Positions 9,666 to 20,202 are shown, numbered from the stretch's first letter. The stretch is DNA of 20,299 bases from Parachlorella kessleri (GCA_001598975.1 BBXU01000044.1:1-20299), one strand, 5' to 3'. The notes: a model not told the origin generated them from the letters alone. Made by a program: numbers and translations.

Positions 9666-10800
9666 TCACAGACACACTCTCAAGCACTTGCCTGGAGACC
9701 ATCCGCTGGACACCGCCATCCGCTGCCACTGTTCCTGCGTCATGTGCTGCAGGCTGGCAGCTTGCTGGATGTCCCCGCCTGTTGGCAGGGGCGCCACCGG
9801 CAGCGGCACGGGGCCCCTACAAGTACACATGGCAGTGCAACCTGGCAAATGGAATGTGTTACACCCATACGCTCGCTGCGCTCAATGCAGAAGCTTTGAG
9901 AGGCAGCTGCTCATAGGTGCCCTAGCGTGTATATACCACCCCCCCAAACACAAGCAGCAGACCGCCAGCGAAGGCTGGCTCCCTAGCTGTCAGTAGTTCA
10001 CATCAGCACTCCCCCGCTCGCATGAGTCGCAGTCCCCAGCACCCGCGGAGCGAGTGTAGCTCACATGGCCATGCCGGTGGGGACGTTGGCTGCGTATTCC
10101 ATGGTTTGGTGAGGCTCTGGGTCGGCTCCGCCATCGAAGGCAGCCGCTGTACCACTCACGCCGGCCCTGTCAACCGCCGCTTCCTGGTCCGCTCGTCGCC
10201 TAAGCTCCTCTGCCTGCGGTACCAAAGCCCCACAAGAAGCATTGCCCCCGGGCGGGCTGCAAGCTAGCTAGCCCAGACTGGTGGCACAAAGCAAGGGCTA
10301 CTGACACAAACAGGTATAGTCTCAAGTTTCAACTCAAGGTGCGACTCTTGCAAGCATCGGACTGAACTGCTGAAGTTGGAGGTCTAACAGCACTGCACTT
10401 ACGTTGCGAGCTTCGTTTTGCAGGATATTCTCGGCGTTGGCCATTCGATAGCTCTTTATCTTCTGCTCCATTTGTGCAACGTCTATGCCCTCGACCAAGT
10501 TGAAGACTGCAGGGTGCAGAAGTGCTAGGATTGCACATACAAGATAAATAAAAACAAGGTAAGGGCCCAGCGAACCCTTGATGCCTCACTGATATCCTCC
10601 TTCTCTTCAAGGTAGTCATCGTACTCTTTCTTGGAGGGGAAGTCTTCTTCTCGTTTATTAAAACTGCAGTGCAGGTTACCCAAGCTTAAGCTGGGGCCAC
10701 CATCAGCACTGATCAGCACGGTGCTCACGGTTGAAGTTGTTACCCACATGGACTCTACTCTAGACCGTATTTGAAGCTCCTTTCTGAGTTGCTGGTCCAT
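9666..10800 (-). CDS. MAT1: CDK-activating kinase assembly factor MAT1, RING-less form (5 exons)
   Basis: Exons: 10800-10748, 10663-10590, 10506-10403, 10213-10065, 9816-9666; the frame closes at 176 aa. MAT1 joins CDK7/cyclin H into the CDK-activating kinase and links it to TFIIH. The central MAT1 signature is clear: LQIRSRVESIFNKREEDFP, the EYDDYLEEKEDIIFNLVEGI block and the coiled-coil-like VAQMEQKIKSYRMANAENIL. The C-terminal region carries MTQEQWQRMAVSSGW. The N-terminal RING finger of animal and yeast MAT1 is absent: an in-frame TGA stands 6-4 nt upstream of the ATG, and only 228 bp separate it from the next gene. From memory, land-plant MAT1-like proteins are also short. The last residues are uncertain because CCAG/GCAAGT at 9696-9687 could be a GC donor to a further, unseen exon. 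Two introns break an ATG or ATT codon after AT. Confidence 0.85.
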
Positions 10801-11028
10801 AACTCAAGCTGGTGGCTAGATGGTTAAAAGATGTGAGCTAGGTGTCTAGGTTTCAGTCCCCCACAGAGAGAACAATGCAATCCCTTGGCTCAGAAAGATC
10901 AAACAATACGGCACAGCCTTGGCTGGAGGCGGGGCTGTGATAATGTCTTTGGAAGCTGCTTGGCAGTCGAGAGCAGACGGAGCATAGGGGGCGCAGGCAA
11001 GGTTCCTTGCCTCCAGTCGAGTGACACG
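10801..11028. promoter_or_regulatory. Divergent promoter, MAT1 (-) / phosphatase (+)
   Basis: Only 228 bp lie between the two start codons, so both 5' UTRs and core promoters must share this space. No TATA box is evident. On the plus strand an out-of-frame ATG opens a 21-codon upstream frame (10875-10940, stop TGA) that would precede the phosphatase start if transcription begins before it. Confidence 0.55.
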
Positions 11029-12517
11029 ATGATCGCCCTTTCTACGCTTCCTGTCCGTGCAATTGGGGTGGGGTATGCAGCCAACTCCCTTCGATCGCTG
11101 ATCAGTCGGCCTGTAGGCCGGGCCACGGCACCTGCCCGGGGCCCCGTTCGACCCTTCGCCCGCCTTTCAAGCAACTGGTACGATAAGGTGCAGGACAGCC
11201 CACTGGGTGACATGCTCGGTGTGCACCTGAGCGGCATTGTGGCCGGCATCAGCGCTGTGCCAGCTGTCCTGGCGATCCTGGGAAGGAAGGTCCTGCCGCT
11301 GCCTGTGGAGCTGGTGCTTATCCACATGGCGGCTGCTGGCTTCACCGTGGCAGTGGCTTCCACCGGGCCCTGGGCCAATAAGACCACCTGGTTGTTGGGC
11401 AAGGTAGGAGGGCGCCAGACGGTCGGCTTGCAAGGGAGAAGGCTCAGCTGAAACAGTGCGTGACGCTCACCCTGTTCACCCGCCAGCCACCTTGCTGGTT
11501 CACTTGCTGAAGCCTTGCCAGGCAGTAGGGCCTGTTGTTTGTGGCAGTCCAGACGGCTGTGAAGACTGAAACACGGTGCGTATACGTTGCTGCAGACGCA
11601 GCGCGGTTACATACCGCTTTGGTCGCGCATCCTGTGGTGGCCCTACCACTTGGGCCTGCGTACCAAGCTGCGCACCCAGCGTAAGGTGTCCACCGAGGAC
11701 GGCTGGAACCAGATCACCCCTTGCTACTTCCTGGGGGCTTGGCCATCAGAGGAGGCCCTGGTGCCCACAGTCAAGCCGGCAGTGCTGGATGTGACCTGTG
11801 AGCTGCCGCTGCAAGTCATCCCGCCCGCGTACCTTTGCCTGCCTGTCTGGGACACGCATGGTGAGCTCACCATTCACTGTCAAGGCTGCCTCTGCCGGTG
11901 TTGAAGGCAGGGTGAATGTATAGCCCATTATAGGATGACCACAGGCTACGTACAACCAGGGAAGGTGGGGTATGAGCTTTTTGGTCGGAGGTTGATTGCC
12001 AGGGTCGGCGGCCTGGCTTCATGTTTGCAGGTTGCCCAGACTCAATGCGTCTGGCAGGTGGTGAACATGCATTTATGAGGTCGGCCTGATTGGTGACCCA
12101 CTCTCAGAGCATGGGCTGACAGATGCCAAAGTTGCGTGCTTGTTGTCGTGCGGTATCCTCCTGTCTAGCTGTCCACGGTCAGGCTCATCAAACTAATCGG
12201 GGTGGTTGACACCGGTTCTACCTATCTCTTGTGCAGGCCCTACACCCCGCCTGATTGAGAAGGGCGTGCAGTGGGCAGGCGAGATGCGGGCAGCTGGCAG
12301 GCCGGTGCTAGTTCACTGTGCGCACGGCCATGGTCGCAGCGCGACCGTGCTGTGTGCCATCTTGATGGCGGAGGGGCAAGCCAGCAGCATCGATGAAGCA
12401 GAGGCCTTGCTGATGGCTAAGCGGCCGCGGGTCAAGCTGAATGAGAGGCAGCGGAATGCACTTACCAAATGGCTGAAGAAGAGGGATTCGCTGAGCAAGC
12501 TTGTGAAGCAGCAGTGA
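11029..12517 (+). CDS. Membrane-anchored dual-specificity phosphatase, plant type (3 exons)
   Basis: Exons: 11029-11403, 11596-11860, 12237-12517; the frame closes at 306 aa. The Cys-phosphatase signature HCAHGHGRS is at residues 240-248, with nucleophile C241 and phosphate-binding R247. D211 in LPVWDTH lies 30 residues upstream, the right distance for the general acid. The blocks CYFLGAWPS, AVLDVTCELP and AYLCLPVWDT match a plant family of short DSPs preceded by membrane segments. Residues 1-48 are Arg/Ser/Ala-rich and could target an organelle. Two hydrophobic stretches at about 63-85 and 89-111 form a likely hairpin anchor. Substrate is unknown; PTPMT1-like lipid or protein phosphates are both possible. 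The first in-frame ATG is at 11029. It is divergent to MAT1. Confidence 0.88.
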
Positions 12518-13157
12518 TGCTTCGGTGGAGCATGAGGGAACAGCGGGTGAGCTGTGCGATCATTGAGAGCCTTGTGTGGCTGTTGGCGGGTGAACAGGGG
12601 TGCCGGTTTGTCAGACAGGGGATTGCAGCTGGGTCTAGACGGAATTGTCGGTGGGCTCGCGTTGGGAGCTGTGGGCCTGAAGCAGTGCCGTACACAGGCC
12701 AGCTTATAGGAAACTGCACTTATGCATGTGTCTTGCTTGATGTTAACTGCAAGCGCTTTAGAGATTGCCGGACAACTGACCAACAAAGCACTGGAAGGAC
12801 TTCTTGGCTGTGTTCTTCTGTTGTGATTGCACCATGGGCGGGTCAAGGCTTCCTACCAGCATAGCCTGGGGCTAGTTCCTGGGCCTTGATAAATCATGGA
12901 ATGACATGCCGTGGTACTCGAAGTCCTAGCAATACGGGCGGTGTACGCTGCTTGCAGCTCTTATAGAGTTGACAAGTTTTCTGCCGCATGGGTGTTGCGT
13001 GTGTAACCAAATCATGATGCCTCCTGTTGTTACCAGCATGCCACCCGAGGCGGAGGTGCAACACTCATGGTTCAAGGGCTTGCAATTGAAAACAAGGCGG
13101 AGCAAGCCCTCGGAGCACATGGGCACCACACGCTTTAATTAGAAGCACTCATCGCAG
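12518..13157. other. Convergent 3' flanks, no gene recognised
   Basis: 640 bp between the stops of the phosphatase (plus) and the sulfotransferase (minus). Open frames here (for example 12469-12864 plus, 12313-12846 minus) are overlaps or read-through of the phosphatase exon in other frames and have no recognisable features. A plus-strand TGTAA is at 13002. No minus-strand TGTAA was found for the sulfotransferase. Confidence 0.5.
13002..13006 (+). terminator. TGTAA poly(A) signal of the phosphatase gene
   Basis: This is the first TGTAA on the plus strand after the stop at 12515-12517, giving a 3' UTR of about 0.5 kb, which is normal for chlorophyte genes. Confidence 0.5.
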
Positions 13158-16100
13158 TCACAACTCGTCTTTCCACAAACCAACAACAGCATCGGCTTCC
13201 TCCACTCCCCATGCCAAATTGGCAACATAGCCACCACTGCTACCATCTGCCTCCCCCTCCCCTCCTCCCTCATGCCTTCCTTCCTCACTATGACCGTCCC
13301 GTCTGCCAACCCCCTCCTCCTGCTCCGCGCCCCCCTGCTCCCCTTCCCCTTGGCTCCCACCATACTCCACCCCGCCCTCTTCCCTGGAACTGCTGCTGCT
13401 GCTGCTGGTGTCCCCTTCTACGAGCTGGCTTCGCCGCCTGGGCCGGGTGTGGGGCGATGGTTTTGGCCGCTCCAGCTGCTCTAGCACGCCAGCCGCCTGC
13501 TGCTCAGCCACCTTGGCCTGTGGCAAAGTAGTTGAGCAGGTGTCAACATGTTGCGTTGTCTGCACTGGGCTGCCAGGGAGGTCGTAGTGGTTACGTCCCT
13601 TGCAACAACTCAAGCGCTTGCATGGGCCCTGACAGCCCATGTACCCATGAGATTGGCACTCGCCAGCCTTGGCTGATAGTTTTGTACGCAATCCTGTGAA
13701 AAGTTGCCCTGGAAGCAAATGACACTAACAATGACCATGGCGAGCCTCAGAAAGCTGCCAACCAGGGGCAGTATCCTGGCGCCCTGAGTACTCCAATCTT
13801 CCTGCCAGGATGGCATGCATATACTTGCTCTGAGAAGGTGTGGCCGAGCAACTTTGGAGGGGAGCACAGTCTGGCCCCACAAGCCTCAGGTAAGGTGCAA
13901 ATGTAAGCAGCAGGCGAGATTTGACAGCAGCCCTCACCACTGAGAGTGTGTCCGACCACTGGATGATGTGTGATAGCAGCCAAGCCATCTCTCCTACCCA
14001 TGCAAAGATGCGGAGACGTGACCCTGACAGCACAGACAGAGGGCTCTCACCGAGAGTAGCTTATCCCCCAGCTCCCACAGCTGCTGGTCCAGCCGGTTGA
14101 GCTCCAGGATCCGATCCAGGATGGTCTGTGGGACCCTCCGCCGTGCCTCCTTGGTGAAGGCAAAGGATTCATGCCAGGGGGTGACCACATGCCGGAACAC
14201 TTTACTCCGAGACGCGGTGTGGCGCTGGCCCGTCTTCTGCAAACCCAAACCCAGCGGGCAGGAAGTCACATGCGAGTGAGCAGGCAGGACGAGCAGTACC
14301 TCCAGGACGAACCAAGGCTGACCAGCGGCACCCCTTCGCACTGCAACTTGGGTAGCCTGGAAGGCAGGAGTGAGTTCGCATGTGATAAGCTGCGCCAGTA
14401 TACACAGCACAGAATCGCCTGCATTGCACGGGACCCTCTGATCATACTGCCAAAATTGATGGACCGCATTATTGACAACAATCCTACCTTCCACCAAGGG
14501 CGGCTGTTGCCTACTTACTCACCGAGGTGCAGTGCATGTAGGACCGCCCCAGGGTGCCCTTCTGCAAAAAGTGCTCGTCCGGCAGGATCTGCTTGGCGCG
14601 CCCCCTTGCCTGGTCGCCATACCGCACCCCCCCAGAGTGCTGCACAGAGCAGGAGGGATGCTTGTGGGTGCTACACATCTTTTACGTGCGGGGCGGTCAA
14701 CATACCCGTGCCCCCGCATCGACCGCAAGCCTGCCTGAGGGGCTAGTAGCCATGTGAGCACCGCAACAAGCACACAGCATGGTGCTGTGCAGCACTTGCA
14801 GCCCTCAGCAAGGCACATACCGCGCTTGGAACCTGTTCTGGCCACGGTTCCCACCACCTCAGCCATGACACATTCTCCCTTGCTGCTCTCCAAAAAATGT
14901 ATGTTTGCTAACCCACCTGAATGGACCAGATGTCCCAATCTAGTCGTTTGAGCTCCAACTGCATGCCGGCAACCTGGGCATCCAAGGCCTCAATGTCCCT
15001 CGCCCAGGGGCTGTCAACCTGGTGACTCCCTTGCTGCTGCTCGCCCCCTGTCGCTGCTGCCGCTCCTGCTGCTGCAGCAACAGCAGCATCTGGGTGCTGG
15101 GGTGCAACCCCCCGCTGCCGCTTCTTCTTCTGCTTCTTCTCCTTAAGCTCACTTTGAACCACTCGCCGCCGCCTGTGGGGCTGCTCCGGCCCTGCCCCGT
15201 CGCCGTCGCTGCTGCTGCCCTCATTCTCTAGCAGTATCCGCTGAAGAGGGCCCTCTCCAGCGCCACCGACAGCACCGCGATCCTCTAGAGCAGCTAAGTC
15301 ATAATAACTAATACGTCCGCCTCCTCCTGCTGTTCCCCTTCCTGCCACTGGTGCATCTTCTTGCTCCTCTAACCAGTCCTCCTCCTTCTCCAGCAAATCA
15401 GTTAGGCGAGGCACCAGCACCTGGGCGGGCAGCACCGTAACACACAGCCATGTTACCTACTAGCTGCGGAGGTCAACACGGTCACGGCATGCACGGCTGC
15501 CTGCTGCGTCCAAGAGGTACTCAAAAGGCAGACTGAAGCCATGTAGCAGCGGGGCTGAACATGGATGTTTACTAAGCAGGTCCAGCGCCCCGGCCACCAC
15601 TGCATTGACACTACACTTCACCAGTGAAAAGCTTTTCATTGTGAAGCCTTAAAGCTGAACCCCACCTGCAGCTCGTCTGTGAGGTTGATGTGGCGTGCGT
15701 TGATCCACACCAAGCGCTGCCGGGCCACCGACAGCGACACTGTTACATTCGCGTAGTGGATTGAGGAGTTGTAGGTGATGAGCTGGCTCTCATCCAAGTC
15801 AGGCTCGTCATAGGAGAAGGCGTGGGCTGGCGGGGTCTGTTTGTAAGCGGGCCCACTCATCCTGAGTCCTGCAGATATCAGGGAATGGGACTGCAGCAGT
15901 TGCATATCACATGGTACCTTTACAGCTTCCCACAGTGGCTGCAGGTGCTCCATAGCTCGTCCTCATATCGACAAACCCAGAACCCGTCCCATGCATGGAC
16001 ATTAACTCGCAGCGCAGCTCAACCTTTCCGGCACACCACTCCTCCCCGAGAGCCAGGTGACAGTAAGAGTGCTCATAGTGAAGCCAGCCAAGATATAACA

Positions 16101-18175
16101 CCCGCAAGCTCTTCGCATGTCACTCTCTCAGCCCTCCACACACCTCCAACCCCAATTAAACCCCTCCCCACCTCAACTGCTTACCCAAGCTGGCCGCTAG
16201 CGACAGCACCGACTGGTCCAGCTTTTCTGACAGCCCCACATGCCGCATGCCCACCAGCCGCCGCACGGCCACCCCCAGCAGCGCCTCTCGGGCAGCGGGG
16301 TCGCGCCGCACGCAGTCCCTGCCCTGGGCTGCCTCCTCCCAGTGGGAGTAGTTGGTCAGCCCCAGAATCTGCAGCAAAGCAGGCGCCCAGGTTTGGCGGT
16401 GCGAGGGTTGCAATGGAGAACCCTGTCTGTTCCAGACTCGCTTGGGGGAAGGGCTGCATGAAGCCACTGGGGATCCGCTCCCTTCCCAAGCCACGAGGCA
16501 ACACATGCATGCAAGTTCTGCCTGGGGCAGCGCTACTGAAAGCCCCACTGCTGAACATGTTCCTGCTGGACCCTCCAACTAGCAGCAGCACCTCCCCCAG
16601 CCTGCCACTGCCCTCTCGGGACTCCCTGGACCCTCCTGCTGCCCCTCAAGCACCTGCAGGGTGGCTGTGTTGTGTACCAGCTCATGAGCCACGGGCAGCT
16701 CTATCCACTCGTGCAGGGGCGTGACCAGCGGGTTGTTGTAGGGGTTCAGGGCCTGCTTGGGAGTCGGCAGGGTCCACACGCTCTTGTTGGTCTCCGAGCT
16801 CCAGTAGTAGGTCCGGTTCTGGCTGTCCTTGAAGCTCAGCCACCGAGGCCGGCCACCTGAGAGCACAGCCCACGTCGACCTGGTGAGGCGCCAGCCGCAA
16901 GAAAAGCGCACCGGCTGGAGGGCACCGTGCTTGCAGCAAGGGCGTGCAAGACATTACCTACAGGCTTTAAGTACTTGGGTGGTGTACTGAGAACATATAC
17001 ATACAGGCTACCATCAGGCATAGATTCCTAGCATTGAACAGTTGACTTTGGGAGCATCGGCGGATTGGCACAGTCTTTGTACCCAGCATACTCACTGGTG
17101 TCATACTGTGCCTCCCTATTCAGCTTGGCCATCTGCGGCAGAGAGTGCACAGTGTGCACAGTTGAGACGCACAGACACTGCGGCACTGCGCGCAAGTATG
17201 TCACAGCCTGTCAGCCTGCCTGCCTGTTGCAAGGAACTCCAAGTGGTGGGCAATCCTGTGAGCATGCTTGCCGACACGAGGCAAGCTACCCATTGTGGAA
17301 AAGGCCGCCTGGAGAAGGACACATGCATTGACAGCAGCAGCATCTCTCTCCACAACTGCTTCTAATGGCACACACTTAATGCAGCGGGCCAGAGAGGCAG
17401 CGGTGATGGGTAATCATCTACAACTCACCCGGGCGCGCATGTCGCGTCTGAACCAGGGCACCAGGTAGGACCAGGGCCAAACGCTGTACGTACTGACCAC
17501 ACTAGTGTTAGGCTCCGTGAATATCTTGTCATCGTCGGGCAGGTGCACGTGCCTGGCCGCCACATCAATGGCAAACTCATAGGAGGACAGCACCCTGGCC
17601 AAGGGTTTCCTCAGCTGGGTGATGACCGCAGCTCCCATGGGGAAGTCGTCCGAGATGCTGAGGTCGTCATGGCTGCTCAGGAGAGTGCAGCTAGGCGCGC
17701 TCAGGTTTAGTCGCAGCTTGTCGTAGGAGCGTACGCAGCGCTTGGAAGGCGGCAGGGCTGCTTTCAGGAAGCAAGTGTAGTAGGTCTTGCCAGCCGTGCG
17801 CGGCACATGTAAGAAGAACAGCATGCGGGAAGGGTCCTGCTCTAAGCTGAGAGCTCCGCTCCGACGCTCCAAGTAGCGCTGGACCATAGCGTGGCAGCCA
17901 TCCCCGGCACTGGGGCTGCTGCTGGCTGCACCAGTACTGCTGCCACGAAACCGGTCCTCACCCGCTGACCCTTCCTGTGCATGAGGCACCGGGGCCGATG
18001 CTGCAACGCCAGGAGCTGTCGCTGATGCTACGCTCCTGACAGGCTGAGCTGCTACTCTTGCTGCGACGGCGGCAGTGCTGCTGGCTGCACTCCAGGCTCC
18101 GCAGGCCAGCAGCATAGCCAGGCACAAGAGGAGAGAGTACAGAGCCTTCATCTCCCACCGCATCTGGGACGTCAT
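13158..18175 (-). CDS. Sulfotransferase with embedded WW domain and C-terminal KDEL (9 exons)
   Basis: Exons: 18175-17429, 17132-17096, 16856-16654, 16368-16185, 15868-15666, 15420-14917, 14639-14523, 14236-14051, 13517-13158; the frame closes at 846 aa. A signal anchor (about 9-30) is followed by an Ala/Ser-rich stem. The PAPS-binding loop HVPRTAGKTYY is at 123-133, and the 3'-phosphate motif RKPLARVLSSYEF starts at 189. A WW domain follows (about 265-294; W267, YYW at 278-280, W289, P292). Sulfotransferase-like sequence then resumes (VGLSEKLDQSV at 373-383, SGPAY 395-399, and LDQQLWELG near 720). Exon 6 (459-626) is a long acidic/basic/Ala-rich insert. The C-terminal 119 residues are Gly/Glu/Ser-rich and end WKDEL. 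Eight N-glycosylation sequons before residue 460 fit a lumenal protein. Acceptor (glycan or protein) is unknown. The start could also be Met5 or Met9. Confidence 0.82.
13390..13407. repeat. (CTG)6 tract coding poly-Ser
   Basis: Six CTG units on the plus strand read as AGC codons in the last sulfotransferase exon and encode most of a seven-serine run. Such tracts vary in length by slippage. Confidence 0.8.
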
Positions 18176-18547
18176 TGAGTATCAAAAAGGCAACACAGAC
18201 AGGTGAAAGGCGGCAAGCACTGGGAGGAGTGCAGGGACGGTTGGCAACAGACGGCACATGGCCTGCAAGGTCGTGGCTGCAGCATTGCAGCTTACTGATA
18301 TACAGAGTGAATTATCCCAGCCTATGTACTTTGTTCTGGCATGCCGGTTGAGTCTTGCGCTCAAAAGAACCGAGCCAGGACCCGCCAGAGCGCAAAGAAC
18401 GCAGAACAGGCAAGTTCACACCTCCTACATCCTTAGAGGCTAGTGTCCCTTTCGCAGGCTTTGGAAGGGGACCTGGTCCCTTTGTGTAGCCATTACCTTG
18501 ATCTCTTGTTTACCTTGTGAGTCTTCTAGCCCAAGGCCTCGCCCAGC
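18176..18547. promoter_or_regulatory. Divergent promoter, sulfotransferase (-) / STA1 (+)
   Basis: 372 bp lie between the two divergent ATGs. I see no TATA box, no strong dyad and no coding signal; the three frames of about 60 codons crossing it have no recognisable content. Confidence 0.5.
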
Positions 18548-20202
18548 ATGTCTCGTTCGTCGTTGCAGCCCTTGCGCCCTGCGCAAATCGCCCCAGGGGC
18601 CAAGGTGCGACGTCTGAGCACACATGGCCCATGGCACGGAGTCTTGTCATGCAGCACCAGGCTTGCGTTGTGCAGCGCAGCAGAGGCGCGTTGTGCCCAC
18701 CATACCTTGCTTGTGCCGCAGGTGGACTTCAACAGCCTCAAGGCACCTACAGGCTATGTCCCTGGTTTGGGGCGTGGTGCGGCGGGGTTCACTACCCGCT
18801 CGGACATTGGGCCCTCCATGCCTGCCCCAGATATGCCCCATGACAAACCTAAGGTGCGGCACCCTGAGGTAGTGCCTGCCCACCAGCCCGCCTGCCTGGC
18901 TGGCTGGAGTCTGCCCAGCTGGTGACACACCTGGTGCCACTTCCTTTGTCCCAGGCCAGCAGCTGCCCAAAGGTGCGATTGAGTGTGCAGGTTTGGTGCT
19001 GCCGCCACTGTCCCATACTGGGTGTTACTGGTTGGGACACCAATAGACGCAGGCTCTCACACTTACCCGACTGTAGCTGCAGGGGGATGATGGTATGGAT
19101 GACTCTAAGTTTGATGAGTTCCTGGGGAACGACTCCGGCGTGCTAGCTGGAAGCGCACACTATGATGAGGAGGACAGAGAAGCAGATGCCGTATGGGACG
19201 AAGTGGAGGATAGGATGGATGGCAGGCGTAAGGTAAGAGTTTGCTGGCGGCAAGTTAGGCAAGGAGGTGTATCTTATGCCCTGTCTGCATTCGTTACAGC
19301 AGGGGGGGGGGGGGGGTTTGCATGGCAGTGGGTCCCAGGAGGACGGATGACCACCCCCGTCACCACACTTAGGGGCATAGGGGAAGGGTTGAGGTTGCCG
19401 CGTACGGCCGGCTGCGTTGGCGTTAATGTTGTGCTGGGCATTCTGACATCTTGTGCAATGCCTGCATCGTCCCCGTGGCACTGCTGCTCATGATGGCAGC
19501 CGAAGCCTGCGGATTGTTTGGGACACCTGCCCCTTGCCCCTTGCAGGAACCCAACGTGTAGAGCGCCTGTGATTAGTGCACAGCTGGGTACCTGTGCGCT
19601 CTGTAGGGACCAGTCATGCGCCAGCCTGCCTCCTGAGGGCCTCCCCCGCCGCCCCACAAAATTGCAGGACCGGCGTGACGAGCGCTTGAAGGCCGAGATT
19701 GAGAAGTTCCGGCAGGAGAACCCCAAGATCAGCGAGCAGTTTGCGGACCTGAAGCGCAAGCTGACGGAGCTGACGGGGGCCGACTGGGAGGCTATTCCTG
19801 ACATTGGGGACTACACTGTCAAGAAGCGGCGGGCAGAGGTAGGCCAGCAGGAGGCAGCTCGGCAGACCTGCGCTTGGTGTGACAGGTTTAGGGTCCCACT
19901 GCTTGCAGGGTTTGTGTTGTGAGTTCCGATTGTTCTTGTTGTGTTAAGTTGTGTTGGGGTAAAGGGAAGAGACAACGGAGAGTGCAGCCATGCTTCATGA
20001 TGTGGTGGCGAAGGCGGTTGCCTAGAGCAGCACCGTTGTTGTGGGACAAGATTTCATTGGTCCCTGCCGTAGATTTTCACCCCTGTACCGGACTCCCTCC
20101 TGGCTCGTGCCGCCGCCGCCAATGAGACCGCCACAGCACTAGATGCAGCACCAGGCCTGTCCACCCCCATGGGAGGCACCACCACAGATCTCACAGCCAT
20201 CG
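18548..20202 (+). CDS. STA1: Pre-mRNA splicing factor PRPF6/Prp6 (STA1-type), 5' part
   Basis: Visible exons: 18548-18604, 18722-18853, 19083-19232, 19668-19838, 20073-20202 (ends in phase 1); the first 213 residues are present and the gene runs off the window. PRPF6/STA1 is a U5 snRNP protein that bridges U5 and U4/U6 in the tri-snRNP. The N-terminal PRP1 domain is unmistakable: [90 protein letters not shown] and TDLTAIG. The HAT/TPR repeats that make up most of the protein lie beyond the window. The wording is closer to plant STA1 than to animal PRPF6. The ubiquitin-like leader of Arabidopsis STA1 is not seen; the 19-residue first exon is unrelated to it. Its start codon context is CAGCATGT. 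Confidence 0.93.
19302..19316. repeat. G15 homopolymer in STA1 intron 3
   Basis: Fifteen consecutive G lie in the intron 19233-19667. The run length is likely to be imprecise in sequencing. A run like this in RNA could form a G-quadruplex only through slippage within one tract or with distant G-runs. Confidence 0.8.

Noticed and set aside
10885..11028. N-terminal extension of the phosphatase upstream of 11029
   Set aside because: The open frame continues upstream but has no ATG (it would need a TTG), so 11029 is the first usable start.
13390..13407. CTG tract as a disease-like expanded repeat or CRISPR-like array
   Set aside because: Only six units, coding poly-Ser; there are no spaced repeats.
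15822..16724. 300-codon plus-strand open frame
   Set aside because: It is antisense to sulfotransferase exons 4 and 5 and the introns around them, rich in Pro/Ser/Ala as expected from a GC-rich mirror frame, and has no domain.
16836..17021. Extra coding exon between the micro-exon and the WW exon of the sulfotransferase
   Set aside because: A short open stretch exists, but the phase-1 junction from 17096 to 16856 closes the frame and restores the DTSGRPRWL reading without it.
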